Below are positions 31,223-44,258 of a stretch of 64,000 bases of DNA, one piece after another. The DNA comes from Eurosta solidaginis. Taxonomy: Eukaryota > Arthropoda > Insecta > Diptera > Tephritidae. The translations under genes were made by a program, and so were the position numbers. The notes under the pieces are model-generated. The model ran no database searches. It was not told where the DNA came from and was given only the letters and a program-made list of their open reading frames with translations. Where the stretch lies: the NCBI RefSeq assembly GCF_040869045.1, contig NC_090321.1, positions 141,661,689-141,725,688 of the forward strand, in the 5' to 3' direction. The first letter of the stretch is position 1. Every line of letters begins with the position of its first letter.

Positions 31223-32958
31223 CCACCATTTTTTTAAATTTATTTTATTATATTTATATTGTTTACAGACCTTTTTTCTCCTTTTCAGGAGCTCCAGAAC
31301 GATTGCAATGTTTTTTTTTTAACTTTTCGACATTTGGAAAAATGAAAATATCGGGCCCTAAATTGCAGAACTTTTTTCTCCTGTGCTTTTTGAAACCTAC
31401 TTAGAACAGTTTTTGTTTTTTGTTTTGCGATATTGTGTATTCAAGTAATTAGTAATAGCAATAGTGTCAAATGCGTCACTTTAAACAATTTCTACAAAAC
31501 ACAGATTGCATCTGTAAATTATTTTAATTATTTTTTATTGGAGTTCATATTAATTTTAGTCTTTTACTATAAGTATTAAATGTTTATACTGATACGTTTC
31601 TTATGAACAAAATTAAACATTTTTATTCAGCATTTTTAGCTTATTTTGTTTGTACATATAGTTTTCTGAAAAAATTTTGATTTTTTAACTTAAAACCAAT
31701 ATTGCGAAGCGGTTTTTGTACAAATGTATTTAAGAAAACATTAGTTTTTGTAGTTTTTGACCTCTACTTGGTGCAATAAAGCCCAATGCATAAAGGTTTA
31801 AATATTACACGTATTCTATATTCCATTTTTGCATTTTAAATTTTATACGTGAAAGGAAAGGTACCAGAAATGAATATTTACTCTGAAAAAGGAGCAAAAA
31901 TAGCTGAGTATGAAACCAAAACGACATTATTGCACGAATGACGCCAAATATATAATTAAACACATTACTGATTATAAGTCGCCGTTATGTTCGGTTCAAA
32001 AGGTTTTGCCCGACATTGTAGTTATCAGTTGATTAAAGGCCTACCAATCTGACTGTCCACTACCATTTTGAACTTTTTACGTCACTCCTATTGAGATATG
32101 CGAGTTTTTGAAAATACACAAATTTTAATCCTAGCCTGGAAATGGGATAATGCATAGTGGATACATATGTATGTACATACGTAAATTGATTTATGTGATA
32201 AACCCAGTACTTAGCGTGGATACGGCACACACTTCTCACTGTCTTGGTCTACGTGTGAGATAAGCAGGTAGAGCTAATCAGTCAGGAATGTAAACATGCG
32301 CACATGGCTATATGCTAGGGACCGTATTAAATACACATTTTTAAATTACAATAAATCTGAAATAGTGGATCACATTAATGGCATATGCAAACCAACGACA
32401 AAAAGTCCTCATTAGATCCATGACTTATTGTAATTTTTATAAATAGCTTGATAGTTGCACAGTATCGCTCGCACGTAATACGGATCCAGCTCTAAGTTCT
32501 TCTAAAGAAATAAAAGCCAAAAAAGGTCCAGAAGCCATACCTTTATACCACATCTGCAAGTTTTTACTTATGTATGTGTTCCTATATTCATACAACTGTT
32601 GTTGCACAGAAGCAAGGCACTTATGTATATACAGACTTTTAATTCGATAGGCTGCAATTACAGGTGATGATCATGTTGCATGTTATAGCGGCAGCTGCAA
32701 GTAGAAGTGGTTGCTGCATTTAGGATGTACATACTTTTTTCAACCGCTCTACTTTCTGAGCTGTGCCGTACAAAAACATATGTCGTATTCTGTTTTGCTG
32801 TGACTATCCATAAATCGACATCATCCCAAGACACAACACTCATACATTTGTACATAATATAACACAATATGCTACTACCGGAAAAAGCATTGTTGGCGAT
32901 ACAACAACGACAGATGTTTGTAGATTTTGCGTATGCATATCAACCATTGACGGACCCC
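31223..32958. other. Non-coding DNA, probably intronic
   Basis: No gene was supported on either strand. It contains simple TATGTATGTACATACG-like repeats near 32165. Confidence 0.4.
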
Positions 32959-32974
32959 GGGGGGGGGGGGGGGG
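32959..32974 (+). repeat. G16 homopolymer
   Basis: Sixteen consecutive G directly after CCCC, in otherwise AT-rich DNA. Homopolymer length is prone to sequencing error. Confidence 0.8.
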
Positions 32975-33240
32975 CAAAAGTGGTTTAACTTCGAAAAATT
33001 GACATATACATAAGTTATTTTTTTTATGTCAACCAAGAAATCATAAAAAACCATCGACGATCAAAAAATTAATAAACGGAAAAATGTAGAATGTAGTGAT
33101 TTTTTGCTGTCCCCTACAAACGCAAAAAAATCGTAAACAAGATCATACGCGAACAAATAGCGAAGACAGTTTATTTACCGCATATCACTAGGAAAATGTT
33201 TGCAGGAATACTCGCAAGTGAGCAAAGAACGATTCTTGTC
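32975..33240. other. No recognised feature
   Basis: Short AT-rich stretch before repeat C copy 2. Confidence 0.4.
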
Positions 33241-33747
33241 TAGAACAATTCCATTTTGAAAAGGAAAGATGGATATTAAATTTCATCACAACATCAAAAG
33301 ATTCGAGTGGATTTAGTAAGCGTTATATAGGGTTTTTAAGTTGTTCATATAACATTTTAGTATTGTCGTTTTATAAATTACGGAAATACCGCGTTAAGTA
33401 TTGAACTATCGCAGTAATGTTTTATTTTGAAATAATATTAGATCGTGTTGAGTATTGAATTGTCAGAGTTATGTTTTATTTTGAAATAATATTTGATCTA
33501 TAAAAATTGGGCGCGATAACATACCTATTACGCCCATTTTTAGCAGGAGTATTGATCGCGGGTCAGTGGAAATAGTCTGTTGAATTTCAGTACAATACAT
33601 TTCTTCAAATGAAAGTTATTGCAAAAAATATGCAATAATAAGCCTTCGGACAAGTAGGCTGACGGATAGACTGATGAATGGATGAACAATTCTAACGTAA
33701 ACATTTTTTTCGGTCGAGGTTGCCAATTTTTTCGGTTGACTTAAATC
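33241..33747 (+). repeat. Repeat C, copy 2
   Basis: Direct copy of 30042-30507 with an extra internal duplication: a GTATTGAA block followed by TTTTATTTTGAAATAATATT appears twice, at about 33390 and 33450. Confidence 0.65.
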
Positions 33748-34265
33748 AGTGATGCTCAAACTCATACAATACCATTTTGCGCTTGTGTTAAAAACTGAGA
33801 GACTTAGCACTACACCAAAAAAAATTTGTAACCCCTTATGCTATCGAAATAACACGAGAGTTTTCAATGCAACCTAGAACAATTTCATAAATACATACAT
33901 ATTTCCGTAAAAAGCTCTGACTAACCGAAAAAGTTTTCGGAAAATAAGAATTTTTCTTCCCAATCAATGTCAAACATACTTGCTAAGTCCCCAAAACCAG
34001 CGCATACATAATAACGTGCTTCAGAGTCAACAGTCGTTAGTCAACTGATCGGAAAGTACACTTTTGTACCTCAGTGCAGAGAGTAATTTTGCCTTGTACG
34101 TGTGCAATAACCTGTGTGAGAGCATTAAAATTCTCCGCCCGTGGGCTAGAAAAAGATCGTCACTTATTTAACCTGATCTTCCTTCCTGGAATATCCGGCA
34201 CGGTTCTGTTTTTAAACAGTGCGTAAAACTTAAGTTTAACCAGTTCAGGGTCAACATTTTTACAC
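33748..34265. other. Non-coding, with a GC-richer block at 34020-34250
   Basis: The block contains CAACAGTCGTTAGTCAACTG and CTCAGTGCAGAGAG, resembling a promoter or 5' UTR, but no reading frame follows before the LINE fragment. AACAGTCGTT also occurs upstream of the ZAD exon. Confidence 0.3.
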
Positions 34266-35380
34266 TTTTGTTGTTGTAGCAGTGCTTGGCCCCATCCTAT
34301 AGGTGCGGTAACTCACAAATTTTCATCAATATCCTCTGTCTGCCGAGATTGCTTTTCTCAACTGGGAGTTTCGGGTATTCACGGGGTTCATCGGCGTAAA
34401 CCGGTTGCGACTCATCAGTATTTTTGAATGTTGGGCAGTGGGTAACGTATTGTCATCGACATGGATGCCCAATATTGCCGACATTTGAGGCGCCCACCTT
34501 TGTAAATAAGGTCGCCAAAATTTTGGTCGATGTTGTTGGTAATTTTACACAAAGCACAGGACTTACTGATATTATGGTGCAGTTATCGACGTAGGACAAA
34601 ATATTACTTCCTTTTGGTGGGGAACGGGGCTTAGATATATAAAAATTAAATAAATGTGTGGGTAGGACACGACCCTCCGGCACACTTCGTTTATTTCTTC
34701 TGGGTTTAGATGTTACGGTACTGAACTTGGCCGATGCCTACCGAGCACACAGATAATTTACAGTCCATCTTTTGAGAATGGGTGGACGGGTAGACCCCTC
34801 CAAGTCTTACGGTAACGTGCTGTGATTTACTGTATCAAAAACTTTTTGTTCTATGGTGGGGTTTTTGGTTCAGGCAGCAATTTATTTCCTTGATAGCGTT
34901 TATCGCGGTGGCGGTGCTATATAAATTTCGAAAGACAGCATGATAGCTCCAAGTGTCTTGGCTGCTGGCGATAGGAGAGATATCGGATGAAATGAGTCTC
35001 CTACGTCAACTGGCTTCCCAGGCTTAAGTAGCTGTACCACGCACGCCATTTACTTTTTTTTTTAGGGGTGACGAAAGTGGACAGAGACAGGTGGAAAACG
35101 ATCGCTAGGTATTTAAATCGCTCGTAGCCAGAGTTTTTAAGCATAGGCCTGGCGTACTTCTTGAGATGGCTTAGCAAGTTTGAAGGCTTATTCAACCTCT
35201 GTGGCGGTGAAGATGAAATATAAGACGCGGTGTATTTATGTTTATGGTGGGTATAGCCTATGGTGTTGACCTGCCGTCTGGATTTGTCAACCGAGAAATG
35301 AATTGCGTATTGTCGGCAAAAAGAGTTCGCGCATTCCTCGCATCCGAAAGCCTTTATCGTCAAAGTCGAAGGATAGTTTG
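34266..35380 (-). pseudogene. Jockey-type LINE fragment, heavily decayed
   Basis: Minus-strand relative of 19790-22412. Visible pieces are SFCRQYAIHFSVDKSRRQVN, MLKNSGYERFKYLAIVFHLS and HLFNFYISKPRSPPKGSNIL, and the YADD box is changed to YVDN. The 3' end at 34266 has the tail complement TTTGTTGTTGTAGC. Many frameshifts and stops; 5'-truncated. No clean target duplication recognised. Confidence 0.82.
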
Positions 35381-35547
35381 CTTTTGTGTGTGTGTCATTT
35401 GTATGGGATATCATCTAATATTTTTGGATTTATGTTTTAGGTACAAAAAAAATTTATTATTTGAGTTAACATAGAAAAATGTTAAATCCGACCCCCAAGC
35501 GGAACCCATTAACCTTCCCCAACCGGGACCAAATCTAAATGTATTAT
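35381..35547. other. No recognised feature
   Basis: Short non-coding spacer between the LINE and family A element A2. Confidence 0.4.
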
Positions 35548-38500
35548 TATACTCAGTTGAGCAGAGCTCACAGAGTATATTAACTTTGATTGCATAACGG
35601 TTGGTTGTACAGGTATAAAGGAATCGAGATAGATATAGACTTCCATATATCAAAATCATCAGTATCGAAAAAAATTCGATTGAGCCATGTCCGTCCGTCC
35701 GTCCGTCCGTCTGTCCGTTAACACGATGACTTGAGTAAATTTTGAGGTATCTTGATGAAATTTGATATGTAGGTTCCTGGGCACTCATCTCAGATCGCTA
35801 TTTAAAATGAACGATATCGGACAATAACCACGCCCACTTTTTCGATATCGAAAATTTCGAAAAATCGAAAAAGTGCGATAATTCATTACCAAATACGCAT
35901 TAAGCGATGAAACTTGGTAGGTGAGTTGAGCTTATGATGCAGAATAGAAAACTAGTAAAATTTTGGACAATAGGCGTGGCACCGCACACTTTTAAATGAA
36001 GGTAATTTAGAAGTTTTGCAAGCTGTAATTTGACAGTCGTTGAAGATATCATGATGAAATTTGGCAGGAGCGTTACTCTTATTACTTTGTCTGCTTAATA
36101 AAAATTAGCAAAATCGGAGAACGACCACGCCCACTTTTTAAAAAAATTTTTTTTTAATTCAAATTTTAAAAGAAAAGTTAATATCTTTACAGCATATAAG
36201 TAAATTATGCCAACATTCAACTCCAGTAATGATATGGTGCAACAAAATACAAAAATAAAAGAAAATTTCAAAATGGGCGTGGCTCCGCCCTTTTTCATTT
36301 AATTTGTCTAGGATGCTTTTAATGCCATAAGTCGAACAAAAATTAACCAATCCTTGTGAAATTTGGTAGAGGCTTAGCTCCTAGGACGGTAACTGTTTTC
36401 TGTGAAAAAGGGCGAAATCGGTTTGAAGCCACGCCCAGTTTTTGTACACAGTCGGCCGTCTGTCCTTCCGCTCGGCCGTTAGCACGATAACTTGAGCAAA
36501 AATCGATATAACTTTACTAAACTCAGTTCACCTACTTATCTGAACTCACTTTGTATTGGTGTAAAAAATGGCCGAAATCCGACTATGACCACGCCCACTT
36601 TTTCGATATCGAAAATTACGAAAAATGAAAAAAATGCCATAATTATATACCAAATACGAAAAAAGGGATGAAACATGGTAATTGTATTGGTCTATTGACG
36701 CAAAATATAACTTTAGAAAAAAACTTGGTAAAATGGGTGACACCTACCATATTAAGTAGAAGAAAATGAAAAAGTTTTGCAGGGCGAAATCAAAAGCCCT
36801 TGGAATCTTGGAAGGAATACTGTACGTGGTATTACATATATAAATAAATTAGCGGTACCCGACAGATGATGTTCTCGATCACTCTGGTCCACATTTTGGT
36901 AGATATCTCGAAAACGCCTTCACATATACAACTAAGGGCCACTCCCTTTTAAAACCCTCATTAATACCTTTAATTTGATACCCATATCGTACAAACACAT
37001 TCTAGAGTCACCCCTGGTCCACGTTTATGGCGATATCTCGAAAAGGCGTCCACATATAGAACTAAGGCCCACTCCTTTTTAAAATACTCATTAACACCTT
37101 TCATTTGATACCCATATCGTACAAACAAATTCTAGAGTCACCACTGGTCCACCTTTATGTCGATATCTCGAAAAGGTGTCCACCTATAGAACTAAGGCCC
37201 ACGCCTTTTTAAAATACTCATTAACACCTTTCATTTGATACCCATATCGTACAAAAAAATTCTAGAGTCACCCCTGGCCCACCTTTATTGCGATATCTCG
37301 AAAAGGCACCCACATATAGAACTAAGGCCCACGCCCTTTTAAAATACTCATTAACACCTTTCATTTGATACCCATATCATACAAACAAATTCTAGAGTCA
37401 CCCCTGGTCCACCTTTATGGCGATATCTCGAAAAGGCGTCCACATATAGAACTAAGGCCCACGCTCTTTTAAAATACTCATTAACACCTTTCATTTGATA
37501 CCCATATCATACAAACAAATTCTAGAGTCACCCCTGGTCCACCTTTATTGCGATATCTCGAAAAGGTGTCCACCTATAGAACTAAGCCCACGCCCTTTTA
37601 AAATACTCATAAACACCTTTCATTTGATACCCATATCGTACAAAGAAATTCTAGTGTCACCCCTGGTCCACCTTTATGTCGATATCTCGAAAAGGAGTCC
37701 ACCTATAGAACTAAGACTCACTCCCTTTTAAAATACTCATTAACACTTTTCATGTGATACCCATATCGTACAAACAAATTTTAGAGTCACCCCTGGTCCA
37801 CCTTTATGGCGATATCTCGAAAAGGCGTCCACCTATAGAACTAAGGCCCACGCCCTTTTAAAATACTTATTAACACCTTTCATGTGATACCCATATCGTA
37901 CAAACAAATTTTAGAGTCACCCCTGGTCCACCTTTATGGCGATATCTCGAAAAGGCGTCCACCTATAGAACTAAGGCCCACGCCCTTTTAAAATACTTAT
38001 TAACACCTTTCATGTGATACCCATATCGTACAAACAAATTCTAGAGTCACCCCTGGTCCACCTTTATGTCGATATCTCGAAAAGGCGTCCACCTATAGAA
38101 CTAAGACTCACTCCCTTTTAAAATACTCATTAACACCTTTCATGTGATACCCATATAGTACAAACAGTTTCTAGAGTGACCCCTGGTCCACCTTTATGGC
38201 GATATCTCGAAAAGGCGCCCACATATAGAACTAAGGCCCACACCCTTTTAAAATACTCATTAACACCTTTCATTTGATACCCATATCGTACAAACAAATT
38301 CTAGAGTCACCCCTGGTCCACCTTTATTGCGATATCTCGAAAAGGTGTCCACCTATAGAGCTAAGCCCACGCCCTTTTAAAATACTCATAAACACCTTTC
38401 ATTTGATACCCATATCGTAGACACAAATTCTAGAGTCACCCCTGGTCCACCTTTATGGCGATATCTCGAAAAGGCGTCCACCTATAGAACTAAGGCCCAC

Positions 38501-39971
38501 GCCCTTTTAAAATACTTATTAACACCTTTCATGTGATACCCATATCGTACAAACAAATTCTAGAGTCACCCCTGGTCCACCTTTATGCCGATATCTCGAA
38601 AAGGCGTCCACCTATAGAACTAAGACTCACTTCCTTTTAAAATACTCATTAACACCTTTCATGTGATACCCATATAGTACAAACAGTTTCTACAGTCACC
38701 CCTGGTCCACCTTTATGGCGATATCTCGAAAAGGCGTCCACATATAGAACTAAGGCCCACGCCCTTTTAAAATACTCATTAACACCTTTCATTTGATACC
38801 CATATCGTACAAACAAATTCTAGAGTCACCCCTGGTCCACCTTTATTGCGATATCTCGAAAAGGTGTCCACCTATAGAACTAAGCCCACGCCCTTTTAAA
38901 ATACTCATAAACATATTTCATTTGATACCCATATCGTACAAAAAAATTCTAGTGTCACCCCTGGTCCACCTTTATGGCGATATCTCGAAAAGGCGTCCAC
39001 CTATAGAACTAAGGCCCACGCCCTTTTAAAATACTTATTAACACCTTTCATTTGATACCCATATCGTACAAACAAATTCTAGAGTCACCCCTGGTCCACC
39101 TTTATTGCGATATCTCGAAAAGGTGTCCACCTATAGAACTAAGCCCACGCCCTTTTAAAATACTCATAAACACCTTTCATTTGATACCCATATCGTACAA
39201 AAAAATTCTAGTGCCACCTATGGTCCACCTTTATGGTGATATCTCGAAAAGGCGTCCACCTATAGAACTAAGGCCCACTCCCTTTTAAAATACTCATTAA
39301 CACCTTTCATTTGATACCCATATCGTACAAACAAATTCTAGAGTCACCCCTGGTCCACCTTTATTGCGATATCTCGAAAAGGTGTCCACCTATAGAACTA
39401 AGCCCACGCCTTTTTAAAATATTCATAAACACCTTTCATTTGATACCCATATCGTACAAAAAAATTCTAGTGTCACCCCTGGTCCACCTTTATGGCGATA
39501 TCTCGAAAAGGCGTCCACCTATAGAACTAAGGCCCACGCCCTTTTAAAATACTTATTAACACCTTTCATTTGATACCCATATCGTACAAACAAATTCTAG
39601 TGTCACCCCTGGTACACCTTTATGGCGATATCTCGAAAAGGCGTCCACCTATAGAACTAAGGTCCACGCCCTTTTAAAATACTTATTAACACCTTTCATT
39701 TGATACCCATATCGTACAAACAAATTCTAGAGTCAGGCCTGGTCCACCTTTATGGCGATAGCCCTAAATGGTGTCCACCTATATAACTATGGCCCACTCT
39801 CTCTTAAAATACGCTTTAATACCTTCCATTTGATACAAATGTCATACAAACACATTCCAGGGTTACCCTAGGTTCTTTTTATAACATGGTGATTTTCCCT
39901 TACTTTGTCTCCACAGCTCTCAACTGAGTATGTAATGTTCGGTTACACCCGAACTTAGCCTTCCTTACTTG
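35548..39971 (+). mobile_element. Family A element A2 with expanded core array
   Basis: Starts TATACTCAGTTGAGCAGAG and ends TCCTTACTTG. The subterminal repeats are ATACTCAGTTGAG (35549-35561) and CTCAACTGAGTAT (39919-39931), a perfect 13-bp match that differs from A1 at the same base in both arms. The hairpin GTTCGG/CCGAAC is at 39937-39954. Two internal blocks have CCGTCC-type repeats and CCACGCCCACTTTTTCGATA (about 35690-35850 and 36440-36610). The core holds about 22 tandem units. No coding capacity. Confidence 0.82.
36900..39895 (+). repeat. Family A satellite array, about 22 units of 129-131 bp
   Basis: Unit landmarks: TTTGATACCCATATCGTACA, then TCTAGAGTCACCCCTGGTCC, GCGATATCTCGAAAAGG and CCTATAGAACTAAGGCCCAC. 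In the later part, 129-bp units (TATTGCGATATC, AAGCCCACG) alternate with 130-bp units (TATGGCGATATC, AAGGCCCACG). This gives a 259-bp dimer period, seen at 38793, 39052 and 39311. The last unit is degenerate. Confidence 0.93.
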
Positions 39972-40101
39972 TTTTTACCTTGGTTTTATGTTTTGAAGGG
40001 GTGAGATTGGAAAAAACCATTTATTAGATTTGGATCTACGAGAACATGCATCTATATTATATGTAAATATGGCTGATTAGCGGGATTTCTCTGTACTTTT
40101 T
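39972..40101 (+). repeat. Spacer between A end and B head, copy 1
   Basis: 130 bp starting TTTTTACCTTGGTTTTATG. Nearly identical at 43515-43644 and 45287-45416, marking a segmental duplication. Confidence 0.85.
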
Positions 40102-41953
40102 ATACCTTTCATGCAAATGAAATGGTATATTAATTTCGTCACGAAACCGAAAATTGTAAGTCCTTAAAGGAAAATAGATAGACCCACCATTAAGTATACC
40201 GAAATAATCAGGTTGAAGAGCTGAGTTGATTTAGCCATGTCCGCCTGTCCGTCTGTCTGTTTGTATGCAAACTAGTCCCTCAATTTTTGAGATATCTTGA
40301 TAAAATTTGGTGAGCGGGTGTACTTGGGTGTCCGATTAGACATTTGTCGGAACCGACCGGATCGGACCACTATAGCATATATCCTCCATACAACCGATTT
40401 TTCAGAAAAAGAGGATCTTTGTAATATCTTCCCCAATTTAACAGATTGAAGCTTCAAACTTCACCATATACTTTCGTATATTGCACATATTGTTGCCTGA
40501 AAAAATTGATGAGATCGGTCGTATATATAGTATATATCCCCCACAACCGATTGTTCAGATAAGGAACTTTTCGTAATTACTGTCCTATTTTAAGAGCTAG
40601 AGGCTTCAAATTTCAACGAATGCTTACGTATATAGCATATATTGTTGTCTGAAAAAATCATAAAGATCGGTGGTATATATAGTATATATATGGTGGTATA
40701 TATAGTATATATATATAGTATATATATATATATTTTCTCAAATTTTAGCCCCATTTTAACAGCTAGAAGCTTCAAATTTCACCGAATACTTACGTATATA
40801 ACATATATTGTTGTCTGAAAAAATTATAGAGATCGGTTGTATATATAGAATATATCTCTTTCAACCGATTGTTCAGATAAGAAACTTTTCGCAATTTCTA
40901 CCCCATTTTAACAGCTATAAGCTTCAAATTTCACCGATTGCTTACGTATATAGCATATATTGTTGTCTGAAAAAATCATAGAGATCGGTTGTATATATAG
41001 TATATATCTCATACAACCGATTGTTCAGATAAGAAACTTTTCGCAATTTCTACCCCATTTTAACAGCTAAAAGCTTCAAATTTCACCGATTGCTTACGTA
41101 TATAGCATATATTGTTGTCTGAAAAAATCATAGAGATCGGTTGTATATATAGTATATATCTCATACAACCGATTGTTCAGATAAGAAACTTTTCGCAATT
41201 TCTACCCCATTTTAACAGCTATAAGCTTCAAATTTCATCGATTGCTTACGTATATAGCATATATTGTTGTCTGAAAAACTCATAGAGATCGGTTGTATAT
41301 ATAGTATATATCTCATACAACCGATTGTTCAGATAAGAAACTTTTCGCAATTTCTACCCCATTTTAACAGCTAAAAGCTTCAAATTTCACCGATTGCTTA
41401 CGTATATAGCATATATTGTTGTCTGAAAAAATCATAGAGATCGGTTGTATATATAGTATATATCTCATACAACCGATTGTTCAGATAAGAAACTTTTCGC
41501 AATTTCTACCCCATTTTAACAGCTATAAGCTTCAAATTTCACCAAATGCTTACGTGTATAGCATATATTGATGTCTGAAAAAATCATTGAGATCGGTGAT
41601 ATACATAGTATATATCTCATACAACCGATTGTTCAGATAAGAAACTTTGCGCAATTTCTGCCCCGTTTTAACAGCTAGAAGCTTCAAATTTCACAAAATG
41701 CTTACGTATATAGCATATATTGTTGTCTGAAAAAATCATAGAGATTGGTGGTATATATATTATATACTTCATATAAACTTTCATTTTTGCCCCTTTTTTA
41801 CGGCTAGAAGCTTCAAAATTCATCAAATTTCATCAAATAGTTACGTTTACGTCATATATTTTTGAAATACGTGATTCGTAGTCATAGTTTTTACATGCAG
41901 ACCACAAAAAACGTGAAGCTTTGCATCCTCATACAAAGAACCTACCTATTTTT
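40102..41953 (+). mobile_element. Family B element, 5' part (tail lost)
   Basis: Head ATACCTTTCATG, then TTCGTCACGAAACCGAAAAT and CCGTCTGTCCGTCTG. The core has units of about 152 bp (TTGTTGTCTGAAAAAATCAT, then CATACAACCGATTGTTCAG). It is cut at ACCTACCTATTTTT, where a second head begins. Confidence 0.8.
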
Positions 41954-42008
41954 ATACCTTTCATGAAAATGAATGGTCAAATGAATTTCGTCACGAAACC
42001 GAAAATTG
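41954..42008 (+). mobile_element. Family B head stub
   Basis: Fifty-five bases of B head (a short deletion follows AAAATGAATGG), ending CCGAAAATTG and fused to family A repeat text ATACATATCGTAC. The joint has TTG/GATA microhomology. Confidence 0.75.
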
Positions 42009-43514
42009 ATACATATCGTACAAAAAAATTCTAGAGTCACCCCTGGCCCACCTTTATTGCGATATCTCGAAAAGGCATCCACCTATAGAACTAAGGCCCA
42101 CGCCCTTTTAAAATACTCATTAACACCTTTCATTTGATACCCATATCATACAAACAAATTCTAGAGTCACCCCTGGTCCACCTTTATGGCGATATCTCGA
42201 AAAGGCGTCCACGTATAGAACTAAGGCCCACGCCCTTTTAAAATACTCATTAACACCTTTCATTTGATACCCATATCATACAAACAAATTCTAGAGTCAC
42301 CCCTGGTCCACCTTTATTGCGATATCTCGAAAAGGTGTCCACCTATAGAACTAAGCCCACGCCCTCTTAAAATACTCATAAACACCTTTCATTTGATACC
42401 CATATCGTACAAAGAAATTCTAGTGTCACCCCTGGTCCACCTTTATGTCGATATCTCGAAAAGGAGTCCACCTATAGAACTAAGACTCACTCCGTTTTAA
42501 AATACTCATTAACACCTTTCATGTGATACTCTATAGGTGTCCACCTATAGAACTAAGCCCACGCCCTTTTAAAATACTCATAAACACCTTTCATTTGATA
42601 CCCATATCGTACAAAAAAATTCTAGTGTCACCCCTGGTACACCTTTATGGCGATATCTCGAAAAGGCGTCCACCTATAGAACTAAGGCCCACGCCCTTTT
42701 AAAATATTTATTAACACCTTTCATTTGATACCCATATCGTACAAACAAATTCTAGAGTCACCCCTGGTCCACCTTTATTGCGATATCTCGAAAAGGTGTC
42801 CACCTATAGAACTAAGCCCACGCCCTTTTAAAATACTCATAAACACCTTTCATTTGATACCCATATCGTACAAAAAAATTCTAGTGCCACCCCCGGTCCA
42901 CCTTTATGGCGATATCTCGAAAAGGCGTCCACCTATAGAACTAAGGCACACTCCCTTTTAAAATACTCATTAACACCTTTCATTTGATACCCATATCGTA
43001 CAAACAAATTCTAGAGTCACCCCTGGTCCACATTTATTGCGATATCTCGAAAAGGTGTCCACCTATAGAACTAAGCCCACGCCTTTTTAAAATATTCATA
43101 AACACCTTTCATTTGATACCCATATCGTACAAAAAAATTCTAGTGTCACCCCTGGTCCACCTTTATGGCGATATCTCGAAAAGGCGTCCACCTATAGAAC
43201 TAAGGCCCACGCCCTTTTAAAATACTTATTAACACCTTTCATTTGATACCCATATCGTACAAACAAATTCTAGAGTCAGGCCTGGTCCACCTTTATGGCG
43301 ATAGCCCCAAATGGTGTCCACCTATATAACTATGGCCCACTCTCTCTTAAAATACGCTTTAATACCTTCCATTTGATACACATGTCATACAAACACATTC
43401 CAGGGTTACCCTAGGTTCTTTTTACAACATGGTGATTTTCCCTTACTTTGTCTCCACAGCTCTCAACTGAGTATGTAATATTCGTTTACACCCGAACTTA
43501 GCCTTCCTTACTTG
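42009..43514 (+). repeat. Family A array 2 with A 3' end
   Basis: About 11 core units, then the degenerate last unit and the A terminus. One joint near 42527 (GTGATACTCTATAGGTGTCC) marks an internal deletion. The terminal hairpin is damaged (ATTCGTTTACACCCGAAC instead of GTTCGG...CCGAAC). The 259-bp dimer period recurs at 42725 and 42984. Confidence 0.88.
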
Positions 43515-43644
43515 TTTTTACCTTGGTTTTATGTTTTGAAGGGGTGAGATTGGAAAAAACCATTTATTAGATTTGGATCTACGAGAACATGCATCTATAT
43601 TATATGTAAATATGGCTGATTAGCGGGATTTGTCTGTGCTTTTT
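43515..43644 (+). repeat. Spacer, copy 2
   Basis: Same 130 bp as 39972-40101. Confidence 0.85.
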
Positions 43645-44258
43645 ATACCTTTCATGAAAATGAAATGGTATATTAATTTCGTCACGAAACCGAAAATTGT
43701 AAGTCCTTAAAGGAAAATAGATAGACCCACCATTAAGTATACCGAAATAATCAGGTTGAAGAGCTGAGTTGATTTAGCCATGTCCGTCTGTCCGTCTGTC
43801 TGTTTGTATGCAAACTAGTCCCTCAATTTTTTAGATATCTTGATAAAATTTGGTGAGAGGGTGTATTTGGGTGTCCGATTAGACATTTGTCGGAACCGAC
43901 CGGATCGGACCACTATAGCATATATCCTCCATACAACCGATTTTTCAGAAAAAGAGGATTTTTGTAATATCTTACCCAATTTAACAGATTGAAGCTTCAA
44001 CCTTCACCATATACTTTCGTATATTGCACATATTGCTGCCTGAAAAAATTGATGAGATCGGTCGTATATATAGTATATATCCCCCACAACCGATTGTTCA
44101 GATAAGGAACTTTTCGTAATTACTGCCCTATTTTAAGAGCTAGAGGCTTCAAATTTCAACGAATGCTTACGTATATAGCACATATTGTTGTCTGAAAAAA
44201 TCATAAAGATCGGTGGTATATATAGTATATATATGGTGGTATATATAGTATATATATA
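43645..44258 (+). mobile_element. Family B head, truncated by fusion to A array
   Basis: B head and first part, broken at a TATATATATA stretch and joined to A repeat text CAAATTCTAGAG at about 44259. Confidence 0.8.
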
